Assembly: GCF_024267675.1 (NCBI RefSeq)
Contig: NZ_JALDYX010000017.1
Coordinates: 36,259-100,258 of the forward strand
Direction: 5' to 3'
DNA length: 64,000 bases
Source of the DNA: Marinobacterium sedimentorum
GTDB lineage: Bacteria; Pseudomonadota; Gammaproteobacteria; Pseudomonadales; Balneatricaceae
Made by a program: the position numbers and the translations under genes. Position 1 is the stretch's first letter; every line of letters starts with the position of its first letter. This document shows positions 36,077-45,240 of the stretch, in pieces. A model generated the notes under the pieces. That model was not told the origin of the DNA. It worked only from the letters and a program-made list of their open reading frames with translations, and did no database searches.

Positions 36077-37015
36077 ATGATCAGCACCAAAAAAGCTCTG
36101 CTCTGTGCCGCCCTCACCGCCATCATCGCCGCCCCAACAGCCATGGCGGACAGCCTTAAGATCGGCGTATCCATGGCACTGTTTGACGATAACTTCCTCA
36201 CCACGCTGCGTAACGGCATCGAGAAAAAATCAGCCGAAGAAGGCGCCGAGGTTCAGATCGAAGATGCCAAAAACGAAGTCGGTACCCAGCTCAACCAGAT
36301 TCAGAACTTCATCGCCTCCGGCGTAGACGCCATCATCGTCAACCCTGTGGATACCGATGCCACCGTGTCCATGAGTGACGACGCCGCCGCCGCCGGCATC
36401 CCTCTGATTTATGTCAACCGCCAGCCGATCAATATCGACATGCTGCCGACCAACCAGGCCTTCGTGGCATCCAATGAAGTGGAATCCGGCACCTACCAGA
36501 CCCAGGAAGTCTGCCGCCTGATGAACGGCAAGGGCAAGGTACTGGTCATGATGGGCGAACTGTCCAACCAGGCCGCCATCCAGCGCACCAAAGATATCCA
36601 CGATGTCATCGCCACGCCTGAATGTTCCGGCCTGGAAGTCGTGGCCGAACAGACCGCAGAATGGGACCGCACCAAGGGCAACAACCTGATGACCAACTGG
36701 ATCGCCGCCGGTACCGAGTTCGATGCCGTCATCTCGAACAATGATGAAATGGCCATCGGCGCCATCCAGGCACTGAAAGCCTCCGGTCGCGACATGGACA
36801 GCGTCATCGTGGCCGGTATTGATGCGACCGCCGATGCCCTGGCCGCCATGAAAGCCGGTGACCTGGATGTGACCGTCTACCAGAGTGCCACCGGTCAGGG
36901 TGCCGGCGCCGTTGCAACAGCCATCAAGCTGGCCAAGGGCGAAACCACAGAACAGAAAGTCTGGGTCCCGTTCGAACTGGTAACACCGGCCAATCTCGAC
37001 AAGTACCTGAAATAA
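36077..37015 (+). CDS. Sugar/inositol ABC transporter, periplasmic binding protein
   Basis: The 312-residue protein has a signal peptide with predicted cleavage after TAMA (residues 1-24), then a two-lobed ribose-type binding protein (Peripla_BP_4). Landmarks are GVSMALFDDNFLTTLRNGIEKK, NQIQNFIASGVDAIIVNPVDT, PLIYVNRQPI and SNNDEMAIGAIQALKASG. It is similar in layout to inositol-binding proteins such as IbpA, but ribose-, xylose- and allose-type binders look alike. It heads the importer operon, with GGAG before the ATG. Association with iolG makes inositol or a cyclic sugar the best guess. Confidence 0.88.
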   Translation: MISTKKALLCAALTAIIAAPTAMADSLKIGVSMALFDDNFLTTLRNGIEKKSAEEGAEVQIEDAKNEVGTQLNQIQNFIASGVDAIIVNPVDTDATVSMSDDAAAAGIPLIYVNRQPINIDMLPTNQAFVASNEVESGTYQTQEVCRLMNGKGKVLVMMGELSNQAAIQRTKDIHDVIATPECSGLEVVAEQTAEWDRTKGNNLMTNWIAAGTEFDAVISNNDEMAIGAIQALKASGRDMDSVIVAGIDATADALAAMKAGDLDVTVYQSATGQGAGAVATAIKLAKGETTEQKVWVPFELVTPANLDKYLK

Positions 37016-37062
37016 CTTTCAACCACACTCTTTAATCAATAATAAAATGGAGGGGTTGCGTT

Positions 37063-38610
37063 ATGGTTAACGCATCACAGGTGGAAGCGGTGTCGTCAAG
37101 CAGCGCAATTCCTCAGGTAAAACCGTACGAATATGTGCTTGAAGTCGTCAATGCACGCAAAGAATTCCCGGGCGTGGTCGCACTGGACAACGTCTCTCTC
37201 AAGGTCCGCCCTGGTACCGTTCATGCCCTGATGGGCGAAAACGGCGCCGGCAAGTCGACCCTCATGAAGATCATCGCCGGTATCTATCACCCCGACGCCG
37301 GCGAGATCCGGCTGCGCGGTGAGGCGGTGCACCTGGCCACCCCACTGGCGGCCCAGGAAGCCGGCATCGCCATGATTCACCAGGAACTGTTGCTGATGAA
37401 TTCCATGACGGTGGCGGAAAATATCTGGATTCGCCGCGAACCGCGCAACGCTTTCGGGCTGGTGAATCATGCCCAAATGCACCAGATGACCACCGAGCTG
37501 TTCGACCGGCTCAACATTACACTGGACCCGGACGCCGAGGTCAGCGAACTCTCGGTCGCCAACCGCCAGATGGTGGAAATCGCCAAGGCCGTATCCTTCA
37601 ATTCCGATGTTCTGATCATGGACGAGCCCACCTCGGCCATCACCGAAAAGGAAGTCGCGCACCTGTTCGAGATCATCCGCGGCCTGCGTGAACGGGGCAT
37701 CGGTATCGTCTATATCACCCACAAGATGAACGAGCTGTTCGAGATTGCCGACGAGTTTTCGGTGTTCCGCGACGGCCATTACATCGCTACCCACCTGTCA
37801 TCCGAGGTGACCCGCGACGACATTATTCAGATGATGGTCGGCCGTGAAATCACCCAGATGTTCCCCAAGGAAGAGGTGGAAATAGGGGACGTGGTGCTGT
37901 CGGTGAAGAACCTGACCCTTGAAGGTGTGTTCCACGATGTGTCCTTCGACGTGCGCGCCGGTGAAATACTCGGTTTCGCAGGCCTGGTCGGCTCGGGCCG
38001 CTCCAACGTGGCCGAAACCCTGTTCGGTGTGACACCCGCCACCTCCGGCACCATCGAGATCAATGGCAAGAAGGCATCGATCCAGACCTCCCATGATGCC
38101 ATCAAGCTGGGCATGGCATTCCTCACCGAGGATCGCAAGGAGACCGGCTGCTTCCTGCCACTGGATATCCAGGAAAACGCCCAGATGGCCGTCATCCACG
38201 ATGATTTTGTGAAATATGGATTCGTGCAGGAGGCCAAGCTCGAAAAGGTCTGCCTGGAAATCAGCCAGAAGTTGCGCGTGAAAACGCCGAACATGCATGA
38301 ATGCATTGAAAACCTGTCCGGCGGTAACCAGCAGAAAGTCCTGATCGGCCGCTGGCTGCTGACCAACCCCAAGATTCTGATCCTCGATGAACCTACCCGC
38401 GGCATCGATGTCGGCGCCAAGGCCGAGATTCACAGTCTGATCACGCAGCTGGCCCATAACGGGGTGGCGGTGATCATGATTTCATCCGAAATGCCCGAAG
38501 TACTGGGCATGAGTGACCGCGTGCTGGTCATGCACGAAGGTCACTGCACCGGCATTCTGGATCGCGCTGACGCCGATCAGGTAAAAGTCATGGATTTGGC
38601 TGCCCAATAA
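37063..38610 (+). CDS. Sugar/inositol ABC transporter, ATPase
   Basis: This 515-residue protein has two fused ATPase domains, as in RbsA/MglA importers. The first has a full Walker A (GENGAGKST, about residues 59-67), an ELSVANRQ signature and Walker B ([12 protein letters not shown]). The second has the degenerate nucleotide loop GLVGSGRSN, the signature [13 protein letters not shown] and [12 protein letters not shown]. It energises uptake through the permease encoded just downstream. It lies 47 bp after the binding-protein gene with a strong GGAGG site. Confidence 0.93.
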   Translation: MVNASQVEAVSSSSAIPQVKPYEYVLEVVNARKEFPGVVALDNVSLKVRPGTVHALMGENGAGKSTLMKIIAGIYHPDAGEIRLRGEAVHLATPLAAQEAGIAMIHQELLLMNSMTVAENIWIRREPRNAFGLVNHAQMHQMTTELFDRLNITLDPDAEVSELSVANRQMVEIAKAVSFNSDVLIMDEPTSAITEKEVAHLFEIIRGLRERGIGIVYITHKMNELFEIADEFSVFRDGHYIATHLSSEVTRDDIIQMMVGREITQMFPKEEVEIGDVVLSVKNLTLEGVFHDVSFDVRAGEILGFAGLVGSGRSNVAETLFGVTPATSGTIEINGKKASIQTSHDAIKLGMAFLTEDRKETGCFLPLDIQENAQMAVIHDDFVKYGFVQEAKLEKVCLEISQKLRVKTPNMHECIENLSGGNQQKVLIGRWLLTNPKILILDEPTRGIDVGAKAEIHSLITQLAHNGVAVIMISSEMPEVLGMSDRVLVMHEGHCTGILDRADADQVKVMDLAAQ

Positions 38611-38674
38611 TAAAAAACCCGAATATTGCACCATATCCGGGTTAACACCGCATCAGGAATATGAGAGGTCGATT

Positions 38675-39712
38675 ATGACAACCCGAACTGCAACAGCGCC
38701 TAATGCCACTCTGGCAGCGCCATCCAAAAAACGTCTGCCCCAGGAAATCAGCATCCTGCTGGTTCTGTTCGGCATCGCCGCCTTCTTTGAAGTCCTCGGC
38801 TGGTTCCTCGTCGGCCAGAGCTTTCTGGGCAACATGAGCCGACTGCAGATCATCATTCTGCAGGTCTCGGTCATCGGCATCATCGCCGTGGGCGTGACCC
38901 AGGTCATCATCACCGGCGGCATCGATCTGTCATCCGGCTCAGTGGTCGCCATGAGCGGCATGGTCGCGGCAACCTTCGCCCAGGACGCCAACTGGCCGAA
39001 AATCATCCATCCGGCACTGGTTGACCTGCCCTGGTTCATCCCGCTCGCGGTGGGCCTGGCCGTCGGCGCGGCCGCCGGTTTTGTGAATGGCTGGCTGATC
39101 ACCAAGACCAAGATTCCGCCCTTTATCGCCACCCTGGGCATGATGGTATCGGCCCGCGGTGTCGCCCGCTGGTACACCGATGGCAGCCCGGTATCCGGTT
39201 TCACCGAAAGTTTCGCCATGCTGGGTAACGGCATGGGCCGCTGGGCACCGGTGGTGATCTTCCTGGTCGTGGCCGTCGTGTTCCATGTGGTCATGCGCTA
39301 CACCCGCTTCGGCAAGTTTACCTACGCCATCGGCGCCAACCCGCAGGCCGCCCGTGTCTCCGGTATCAATATTGAAACGCACCTGATCAAGGTCTACATG
39401 ATTGCCGGTCTGCTGGCAGGTCTCGCTGCCATGGTCGCTATCGCCCGCATCAAGACCGCCCAGGCCGGCATGGGCCTGATGTACGAACTGGATGCCATCG
39501 CCGCCGCGGTTATCGGTGGGGTATCGCTGTCCGGTGGTCGCGGCCGCATCACCGGTACCGTGATCGGTGCGCTCATCCTCGGCGTGATGCTGTCGGGCTT
39601 CACCTTCCTGCGCGTCGATGCCTACTACCAGGACATCATCAAGGGAGCGATCATTGTTGTGGCCGTTGTGGTCGACATGCACCGCCAGAACAAGCGCAGC
39701 AAGAAGACCTGA
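38675..39712 (+). CDS. Sugar/inositol ABC transporter, permease
   Basis: The 345-residue membrane protein is a BPD_transp_2 (RbsC-like) permease with eight to ten hydrophobic segments. Family blocks include VTQVIITGGIDLSSGSVVAMSGMV, NGWLITKTKIPPFIATLGMM, YAIGANPQAARVSGIN and ELDAIAAAVIGGVSLSGGRGRITGTVIGALILG. It would form a homodimeric pore with the ATPase of the same operon. A strong terminator follows at 39740, so it ends the operon. Confidence 0.93.
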   Translation: MTTRTATAPNATLAAPSKKRLPQEISILLVLFGIAAFFEVLGWFLVGQSFLGNMSRLQIIILQVSVIGIIAVGVTQVIITGGIDLSSGSVVAMSGMVAATFAQDANWPKIIHPALVDLPWFIPLAVGLAVGAAAGFVNGWLITKTKIPPFIATLGMMVSARGVARWYTDGSPVSGFTESFAMLGNGMGRWAPVVIFLVVAVVFHVVMRYTRFGKFTYAIGANPQAARVSGINIETHLIKVYMIAGLLAGLAAMVAIARIKTAQAGMGLMYELDAIAAAVIGGVSLSGGRGRITGTVIGALILGVMLSGFTFLRVDAYYQDIIKGAIIVVAVVVDMHRQNKRSKKT

Positions 39713-39739
39713 CGACCCGAACACAGCTGCCTGTAAAAA

Positions 39740-39767
39740 GGGGACCCTGACAAGGGTCCCCTTTTTT
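39740..39767 (+). terminator. Rho-independent terminator after the ABC operon
   Basis: GGGGACCCT and AGGGTCCCC form a perfect nine-pair stem with a GACA loop, followed by six T. It lies 28 bp after the permease stop. Confidence 0.9.
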
Positions 39768-39824
39768 CGTTGTTGTCGGCACAAAAAGCCGCCTCCCCTT
39801 CGCAGACGCTAAACCAGCGGCGAC

Positions 39825-39857
39825 AAAAAAGGCCGGTTAAAAAACCGGCCTTTTTAA
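39825..39857. terminator. Bidirectional terminator between convergent transcripts
   Basis: GGCCGGTT and AACCGGCC form a stem around an A-rich loop, with six A on the left and five T on the right. It probably ends the small membrane-protein gene on the minus strand and backs up the plus-strand terminator at 39740. Confidence 0.85.
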
Positions 39858-39881
39858 ATAGCTGTAGTACATAGCCGACAG

Positions 39882-40097
39882 CTAATCCTTTTTCAGATCC
39901 TGATTTTTGTCTTCCGGCTTTATTTCCTCAAAGGTATGGAAAAACATCCAGTAACAATAAAAAATAAAGCCCAGAGACACCATGCCCCAAAAGGGGCTAT
40001 GGGTCGCCCACTCAAAAACGGACCACAAAATACAGAATACCGTTACAGCGATACGGCGCCACAGCGGCTGAAAAAAAACCAGATCCGTTTCTCTCAT
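39882..40097 (-). CDS. Small membrane protein, DUF3329-like
   Basis: This predicted 71-residue protein begins MRETDLVFFQPLWRRIAV and has two hydrophobic segments (VTVFCILWSVFEW and FWGMVSLGFIFYCYWMFF), with a charged C-terminal tail. The pattern FF.PLWRR...W...E....FW is typical of small DUF3329-type proteins of unknown function. The start at 40097 is preferred because the upstream extension is not protein-like. It lies 114 bp downstream of a Gfo/Idh/MocA gene on the same strand and may be read through from it. Confidence 0.6.
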   Translation of the reverse strand: MRETDLVFFQPLWRRIAVTVFCILWSVFEWATHSPFWGMVSLGFIFYCYWMFFHTFEEIKPEDKNQDLKKD

Positions 40098-40211
40098 AAA
40101 GCGCACCCTACTCTGATTAACCCAAGTCGCCATTATAAAGCTCATGGGGGTCAATTTCATGGTTTGGCGCCGGCCTTTTACATAATATAGGCCACGCCAG
40201 ACCATTAGCCG

Positions 40212-41402
40212 CTACTCGCTTGCCGGAAAATCCACCGGCAATGGCGCCGGGCGCTCGAACGTTGTTTTCAGCTCACAGAACTGGCGCGCCTTCGCCGACC
40301 AGAGCAGCCCTTCCATCAGCTCCAGTGAATGCAGTGCCATGGCACCGCTGGCCCGCTCCTCACGCTGCTGGCGGATCGCAAACGCCATATCGATCAGCCC
40401 GATACCACGGCTGTTTTCGGCATGACTGGTCGAGTTAAAGGGATGTTCGCAGGGCACCTCGATCCATTCGCTGCGAACCGCCGAATCCAGCCTGGGCATG
40501 CCCTGCCAGCGGTAATTGTCCCGTGTTCTGAGCAACACTTTGCCGCCAAACAGATTGGGCCCGTCCAGCGGATCTATATCGTTCATGCACAGGGTGCCTT
40601 TGGTGCCGTAGATTTCCATGCGTGGCAGCTCGGAATCCCAGACATCGAAGCTGGTGATAAAAGAGCCGATAGCACCGCTGGCAAACTCCATGGTCCCGGT
40701 GATATGGGTGTCTACTTCAACGTCGATCGTACTGCCACGCAGTGGTCCACTCTCCACGGGGCGGGTCGCAAAGGCTCGGCTGGACATGGCGCTACAATGC
40801 TTCACCGGGCCCAGCAACGCCAGCAGCGCCACAATGTAATAGGGGCCTATATCAAGCAGCGGCCCGGCACCGTCCTTGTAGATAAAGTCCGGATTAGGGT
40901 GGAACCACTCCTGACCGTGACTCACTACAAAAGCGCTGGCGCCAATGATATCGCCGATCAGGCCTTCATCCATCACCCGGCGGCAGGTTTGCAGCCGCCC
41001 ACCCATAAAGGTATCCGGCGCACTGCCCAGGTATAGCCCCTTCAGTTTTGCCAGATCCATGATCTTCTGACTGTCGGCAAAATTGGCCGCCAGCGGCTTT
41101 TCGGTATAGACATGCTTGCCGGCCTGAAGCGCCGCCAGATTCAGCTCAGCATGCACTCCCGGCACCGTCAGGTTCAACAGGATGTCGATATCCGGGTCCG
41201 CCAGCAATTGCTCGGCGTTGGCATAGGCCTTTGGAATACCATGGGCCGCCGCCTTTTGCTGCGCCTTCTCCAGGCTGCGCCCGGCACAGGCCACCACTCG
41301 AACAATATCGCCGTAAAGTTTTAGATTGTTAATATAAACGTCGCTGATGTCGCCGATACCCAGCACGCCAACATTGAATACCCGGTTTTTGTCATTATTC
41401 AT
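40212..41402 (-). CDS. Gfo/Idh/MocA-family oxidoreductase
   Basis: The 396-residue protein has an N-terminal Rossmann fold (VGVLGIGDISDVYINNL), the EKP motif in VYTEKPLAANF and the family's C-terminal sheet domain with GPLLDIGPYYIVALLALLG. The start at 41402 has a GGAGG-containing upstream stretch and matches the family N-terminus. It probably oxidises or reduces a sugar or cyclitol with NAD(P). It lies next to the inositol-like ABC importer on one side and the kduI-kduD genes on the other, so it may serve either pathway. A near-palindrome (CTGAAATTA...TAATTTACAG) lies 77 bp upstream. Confidence 0.85.
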   Translation of the reverse strand: MNNDKNRVFNVGVLGIGDISDVYINNLKLYGDIVRVVACAGRSLEKAQQKAAAHGIPKAYANAEQLLADPDIDILLNLTVPGVHAELNLAALQAGKHVYTEKPLAANFADSQKIMDLAKLKGLYLGSAPDTFMGGRLQTCRRVMDEGLIGDIIGASAFVVSHGQEWFHPNPDFIYKDGAGPLLDIGPYYIVALLALLGPVKHCSAMSSRAFATRPVESGPLRGSTIDVEVDTHITGTMEFASGAIGSFITSFDVWDSELPRMEIYGTKGTLCMNDIDPLDGPNLFGGKVLLRTRDNYRWQGMPRLDSAVRSEWIEVPCEHPFNSTSHAENSRGIGLIDMAFAIRQQREERASGAMALHSLELMEGLLWSAKARQFCELKTTFERPAPLPVDFPASE

Positions 41403-41617
41403 GGAGGATTCCTTATGATCTGAGGCTGTACTGCAGACTGCCAGTATAAAGTGACAGATAGCGATTGATAACAAAACCTGAAATTAATCAAGAATAATTT
41501 ACAGGCACGGTACCTACAACCATCATTCATCAAGAGCGGGGCAGAAATGATAAATTGATAATCCCGGATGATGGAAGCAGCCGTGAAATGCAGCGCGGCG
41601 CACCATTACGGCCTTTT

Positions 41618-41769
41618 TAACCTGGCTGACAAATAGGCTCCCTCCCTATTTGCCCGTTATGTACAGGAAGTACGACAGAAAGATGCTCCTGCGTTTTCTG
41701 CATTCCCGCCATCCGTGGCGGTCGTATGCCGCACACGCATGGATGCGTATGTGCGGTCACCCCGGTTTA
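41618..41769. repeat. Modular intergenic repeat, copy 2
   Basis: The element begins TTAACCTGG and ends CCCCGGTTTAA. Inside it is a hairpin CAAATAGG/CCTATTTG shared with copy 1 (7.8 kb). A second module follows (TTATGTACAGGAAGTAC, CTCCTGCGTTTTCTG, CCGCCATCCGTGGCGG) that recurs nearly unchanged at 43.85 kb. It thus links the two other copies. Confidence 0.65.
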
Positions 41770-42007
41770 ATAGTGGGAAATACCCTTAACAGCCTGCAAA
41801 AAAGAACAGTTTCAATATGCCAGCGCACGAGCGGGCGGCACGTCCGACTCTTGAGCCGAGCTCTGATAACAGCACCCGGGCACAGAACAGCCAAGCTCTT
41901 ATAACGGCCTGCATTGTCGCGATCACGGCTCTTGCTGCGCAGCGAAACAGCCACGGCAATGAAAAAAAATATCCCAACGGGGGTCAACAGTCGGCGACCA
42001 ATGAATT

Positions 42008-42026
42008 TAATGAAACAGTATTTTAA
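42008..42026. promoter_or_regulatory. KdgR-like box before kduI
   Basis: AATGAAACAGTATTTTAAT fits the enterobacterial KdgR operator pattern AATRAAAYRNYRTTTYATT with few mismatches. It lies 106 bp upstream of the kduI start, and a KdgR-type regulator gene is close by. Confidence 0.65.
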
Positions 42027-42131
42027 TTTAATTGATTCGACGTACCGAATAGGCTTATGATGATGTCATTCCCGCCAGGAACTCGTCCTGGGCGGTACCC
42101 AATGACAGACCGGACAACAGAGGTAGGTGTT

Positions 42132-42968
42132 ATGCAGGTTCGACAGAGCGTCCACAGCGAACACGCCAGACAAATGGGAACCCAGGACCTTCGGAAAAAC
42201 TTCCTGGTCGAGGATATTTTTAGCGCTGAGCACTGCAGCATGACTTACAGCCATGTCGACCGGATCATCTTTGGCGGCATCATGCCGGTCGAGCAGACCC
42301 TCAGCTTTGCCCCCGAACTGGGCCAGGGCCTGGGTGTCGACTACTTTTTGCAGCGCCGCGAACTGGGTCTGATCAACGTAGGCGGCGCCGGTGTCATTAG
42401 GGTGGATGGCACCGAGTATGAGGTCGGACCGCGTGAAGCGCTCTATATCGGTCAGGGCGCCCGGGATCTCAGCTTCAGCAGCGTCGACCCGGCCCAACCG
42501 GCCAAGTTCTATTACAATAGCGCGCCGGCCCATACCGCCTACCCGACCCGCAAGATCACGCGCGAAGAGGCGGCGCCGGTCACGCTCGGTGATGCGGCCA
42601 GCAGCAACAGGCGCACCATCTTCAAATACATCGTGCCGGATGTACTGCCGACCTGTCAGTTGCTGATGGGGCTGACACAGTTGGAACCAGGCAGCTTGTG
42701 GAACACCATGCCCTGCCATACCCACGAGCGGCGCATGGAGGTTTATTTCTATTTCGACATGAATGCGGATACAGCCGTGTTCCACATGATGGGTGAACCA
42801 CAGGAAACCCGTCATCTGCTGGTACACAACGAACAGGCCGTCATTTCGCCCAGCTGGTCAATCCATTCCGGTGTCGGAACCCAGAGTTACACCTTTATCT
42901 GGGGCATGGTCGGCGAAAACCAGGTGTTCAACGATATGGATCACGTCGCCGTAGGGGACTTGCGCTGA
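42132..42968 (+). CDS. kduI: 5-dehydro-4-deoxy-D-glucuronate isomerase
   Basis: The 278-residue enzyme isomerises 5-keto-4-deoxyuronate, the product of unsaturated uronate cleavage, to 2,5-diketo-3-deoxygluconate. The start at 42132 ([18 protein letters not shown]) matches the family; an ATG at 42057 would add a non-conserved tail. The cupin-fold zinc ligands are visible in [17 protein letters not shown] and in [19 protein letters not shown]. It is followed by kduD 31 bp later in an operon. Confidence 0.95.
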   Translation: MQVRQSVHSEHARQMGTQDLRKNFLVEDIFSAEHCSMTYSHVDRIIFGGIMPVEQTLSFAPELGQGLGVDYFLQRRELGLINVGGAGVIRVDGTEYEVGPREALYIGQGARDLSFSSVDPAQPAKFYYNSAPAHTAYPTRKITREEAAPVTLGDAASSNRRTIFKYIVPDVLPTCQLLMGLTQLEPGSLWNTMPCHTHERRMEVYFYFDMNADTAVFHMMGEPQETRHLLVHNEQAVISPSWSIHSGVGTQSYTFIWGMVGENQVFNDMDHVAVGDLR

Positions 42969-42999
42969 CACCCGCCCCCGACACGACAGGAGACCTGCG

Positions 43000-43761
43000 A
43001 TGATTTTGAATGCTTTCGACCTGCACGATAAGGTCGCGATTGTGACTGGCTGCAATACCGGCCTCGGCCAGGGCATGGCCGTCGGGCTGGCCCAGGCGGG
43101 CTGCCATATAGTCGGTGTGAATCGCAGCGATGCGAGCGAAACCCGGACCCTGATCGAATCGCTGGGGCGACGCTTTCTTGGTCTGCGGGCCGACCTTGGA
43201 AACACCGACGAACTGCCCGCGATCATCGACAGCGCCGTCAGCGAGTTCGGCAGGATCGATATACTGGTCAACAACGCCGGCATTATTCGGCGCAATGACG
43301 CGATCGATTTTTCAGCCAAGGACTGGGATGACGTGATGAACGTCAACCTGCGTACGACCTTTTTCATGTCGCAGGCGGTTGCGCGCCAGTTTATTGCACA
43401 GCGCAGCGGCGGCAAGATTATCAATATCGCCTCGATGCTGTCGTACCAGGGGGGTATCCGGGTGCCCTCCTATACCGCCTCCAAAAGCGGAGTGCTGGGC
43501 ATCACCCGACTGATGGCCAACGAATGGGCCCATGAGAATATCAATGTCAACGCCATCGCCCCGGGCTATATGGCGACCAACAATACCCAGGATCTGCGCA
43601 CTGATGAACAGCGCAATCAGGAGATACTTGAACGCATACCAGCCGCTCGCTGGGGCCAGCCGGATGACCTGATGGGCCCGGTGGTATTTTTGGCATCAAG
43701 GGCTTCCGACTATGTCAGCGGCCATACCCTCGCAGTGGACGGTGGCTGGCTGGCCCGCTGA
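43000..43761 (+). CDS. kduD: 2-dehydro-3-deoxy-D-gluconate 5-dehydrogenase
   Basis: The 253-residue short-chain dehydrogenase reduces 2,5-diketo-3-deoxygluconate to 2-keto-3-deoxygluconate. It has the SDR nucleotide motif GCNTGLGQG, the NNAG motif, the catalytic Y-x3-K in YTASKSG, and the C-terminal DYVSGHTLAVDGGWLAR. It pairs with kduI in order and strand as in pectin and ulvan utilisers. A terminator lies 64 bp after the stop. Confidence 0.94.
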   Translation: MILNAFDLHDKVAIVTGCNTGLGQGMAVGLAQAGCHIVGVNRSDASETRTLIESLGRRFLGLRADLGNTDELPAIIDSAVSEFGRIDILVNNAGIIRRNDAIDFSAKDWDDVMNVNLRTTFFMSQAVARQFIAQRSGGKIINIASMLSYQGGIRVPSYTASKSGVLGITRLMANEWAHENINVNAIAPGYMATNNTQDLRTDEQRNQEILERIPAARWGQPDDLMGPVVFLASRASDYVSGHTLAVDGGWLAR

Positions 43762-43824
43762 CGGGCTGTACAGGCCACTGTCGCCAGGACTCCGCCGCGC
43801 ATCTGCCATCGCGCAAATGCCATT

Positions 43825-43851
43825 GCTCCGCACTGCATGCGGGGCTTTTTT
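43825..43851 (+). terminator. Rho-independent terminator after kduD
   Basis: GCTCCGCA and TGCGGGGC pair (one G-U) around a five-base loop, followed by six T. It lies 64 bp after the kduD stop. Confidence 0.8.
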
Positions 43852-43935
43852 ATGTACAGGATGTACGGTTCCTGAAAACCGCTCCTGCGTTTTCTGGATT
43901 TCCGCCATCCCTGGCGGTCATGCCGCAGGCGCAGG
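43850..43935. repeat. Modular intergenic repeat, copy 3
   Basis: TTATGTACAGGATGTAC, CTCCTGCGTTTTCTG, CCGCCATCCCTGGCGG and TCATGCCGCAGGCGCA follow in the same order and spacing as in copy 2 at 41.66 kb. The element lacks the CAAATAGG hairpin module. It directly abuts the kduD terminator. Confidence 0.65.
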
Positions 43936-44100
43936 GGCCGTTTTTTGCTCCCGGCAAAAACGCCATTCGGGCCATTCCTGGCCTTTATGCGCACGACTAC
44001 ATGGATGCAGGAGGTAGAGCGACGCAGGATGCCAAAGCCGAGGAGCGGCGATGTACTGATTGGCCGGACTGCCGTGAACAATCACCCCAGCCACTATCCG

Positions 44101-44886
44101 TCAGAACGGATAGTCGGGATAACCCAGCTGTTCGGAAATGGCGCGCGCCGAACGGTGCAGCATCGCCACATAGTCGGCATGCTGTTTTTCGTCGTAGCGC
44201 ATCATGGGAAACGACAGACTGAGCCCTGCCGTGACCTGGCCGAAGCGATCAAACACCGGTACCGCCACACAGAGGAGCCCCTCTTCCATCTCCTGGTTGT
44301 CCTCGGCATAGCCCTGCTGACGAACCTGATCCAGCACCGGCATCAGCTGGTCGACGGACTGCAGTGTCTTGGAGGTAAACGGCTTGAACTCGACATCGGC
44401 AAGAATATCCCGCACCTCGCTCTCATCCCGCCAGGCCAGCAGTACCTTGCCGATGGCGGTGCTGTACAGCGGATTGCGCCGGCCGATGCGCGAATACATG
44501 CGCAGACTGTAGAGCGAATCGATCTTGTGGATATAGATGATGCTGTCTTCTTCGAGGGCCCCCAGGTGCACCGTCTCCTTCGTCTGCTTCGACAGCTCAC
44601 GCATCTGGACATCGGCAAGGCGGATCAGGTCAACATTCTGCAGCGCCTTGGCCCCAACCTCGAACAGTTTCATGGTCAGCGAATACTTGTCGTTTTCGCC
44701 CTCCTGCTTGACGTAGCCGAGCGTTTTCATCGTCTGCAAGAATCGGTAAACGGTGCTTTTGGACATCAGCACGTGCTGTGAGAGTTCGGTGACACCGAGC
44801 TCCTGCTCGTTGCCAAGCGCCTGCAGGATGCCGAACACCTTCAGCACCGACGAAACAGAATCCGGGGTCTTGTCTACGGCAGCCAT
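44101..44886 (-). CDS. kdgR: IclR-family regulator, KdgR type
   Basis: This 261-residue regulator has an N-terminal winged helix-turn-helix (ELGVTELSQHVLMSKSTVYRFLQTMKTLGYV) and a C-terminal IclR effector domain. It is close in length and pattern to KdgR, which represses hexuronate genes and is released by 2-keto-3-deoxygluconate. The start at 44886 is chosen over upstream in-frame ATGs because it fits the family. The surrounding genes (kduI, kduD, TRAP, kdgK) are the classic KdgR regulon, and matching boxes lie before them. Confidence 0.9.
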   Translation of the reverse strand: MAAVDKTPDSVSSVLKVFGILQALGNEQELGVTELSQHVLMSKSTVYRFLQTMKTLGYVKQEGENDKYSLTMKLFEVGAKALQNVDLIRLADVQMRELSKQTKETVHLGALEEDSIIYIHKIDSLYSLRMYSRIGRRNPLYSTAIGKVLLAWRDESEVRDILADVEFKPFTSKTLQSVDQLMPVLDQVRQQGYAEDNQEMEEGLLCVAVPVFDRFGQVTAGLSLSFPMMRYDEKQHADYVAMLHRSARAISEQLGYPDYPF

Positions 44887-45047
44887 CAACAACCTCTCTG
44901 TTTTAATTAAATTGGAACATTGTGCCATTGTAAGAGCCAAGCGGTCTCAGATGCAATTGTCAGGAGTCGAGTGGTACCGATTGATCCGGTGCTTATAACG
45001 AAAAGAACTGAATCTATCGCCAACAAGGGCTTGTACCGAAAAAACAA

Positions 45048-45066
45048 AAATGAAATACTGTTTCTA
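45048..45066. promoter_or_regulatory. KdgR-like box 1 before the TRAP operon
   Basis: AAATGAAATACTGTTTCTA carries the GAAA...TTTC core of KdgR operators. It lies 175 bp upstream of the TRAP binding-protein gene, next to a second similar box. Confidence 0.6.
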
Positions 45067-45070
45067 CTTT

Positions 45071-45089
45071 AAAGAAATACCATTTCTAA
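45071..45089. promoter_or_regulatory. KdgR-like box 2 before the TRAP operon
   Basis: AAAGAAATACCATTTCTAA contains a perfect inverted repeat GAAAT/ATTTC with a three-base spacer. Its centre is about two helical turns (23 bp) from box 1, so cooperative binding is possible. Confidence 0.6.
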
Positions 45090-45240
45090 GAAAAATACCG
45101 GACTGCAGGAGCAGGCAACAGGCAACAAAGCCCCCGGGATGTCGAACCAGAAAGGGAGATACCAACCCAACTGCCCACCCCCAACCAGATGAAGCCATGA
45201 AATTCTCGATATAACACTAAGAACCTGAGGAAAGTAATCC

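Larger units (their letters stand above)
41403..42131. other. 729-bp divergent intergenic region
   Basis: This long gap separates the Gfo/Idh/MocA gene from kduI. It contains a copy of the modular intergenic repeat (41618-41769) and a KdgR-like box (42008-42026). No gene can be supported. The segment 41790-42000 has no recognised feature. Confidence 0.5.
43762..44100. other. 339-bp convergent intergenic region
   Basis: The gap between kduD and kdgR holds a terminator (43825-43851) and a repeat of the modular family (43850-43935). A further stretch near 44000-44050 (GGATGCAGGAGG, then GACGCAGGATGCC) looks like degenerate repeat material. No gene is seen. Confidence 0.5.
44887..45240. other. 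354-bp divergent promoter region
   Basis: This gap separates kdgR from the TRAP operon and holds two KdgR-like boxes (45048-45066 and 45071-45089) on the TRAP side. A TTTAATTAAA palindrome and an imperfect TGGAAC-ATT-GTGCCA repeat lie on the kdgR side. No gene is seen. Confidence 0.5.

Noticed and set aside
43945..44781. A 278-codon plus-strand frame over kdgR
   Set aside because: It is antisense to a well-supported IclR-family gene and lacks protein-like features.
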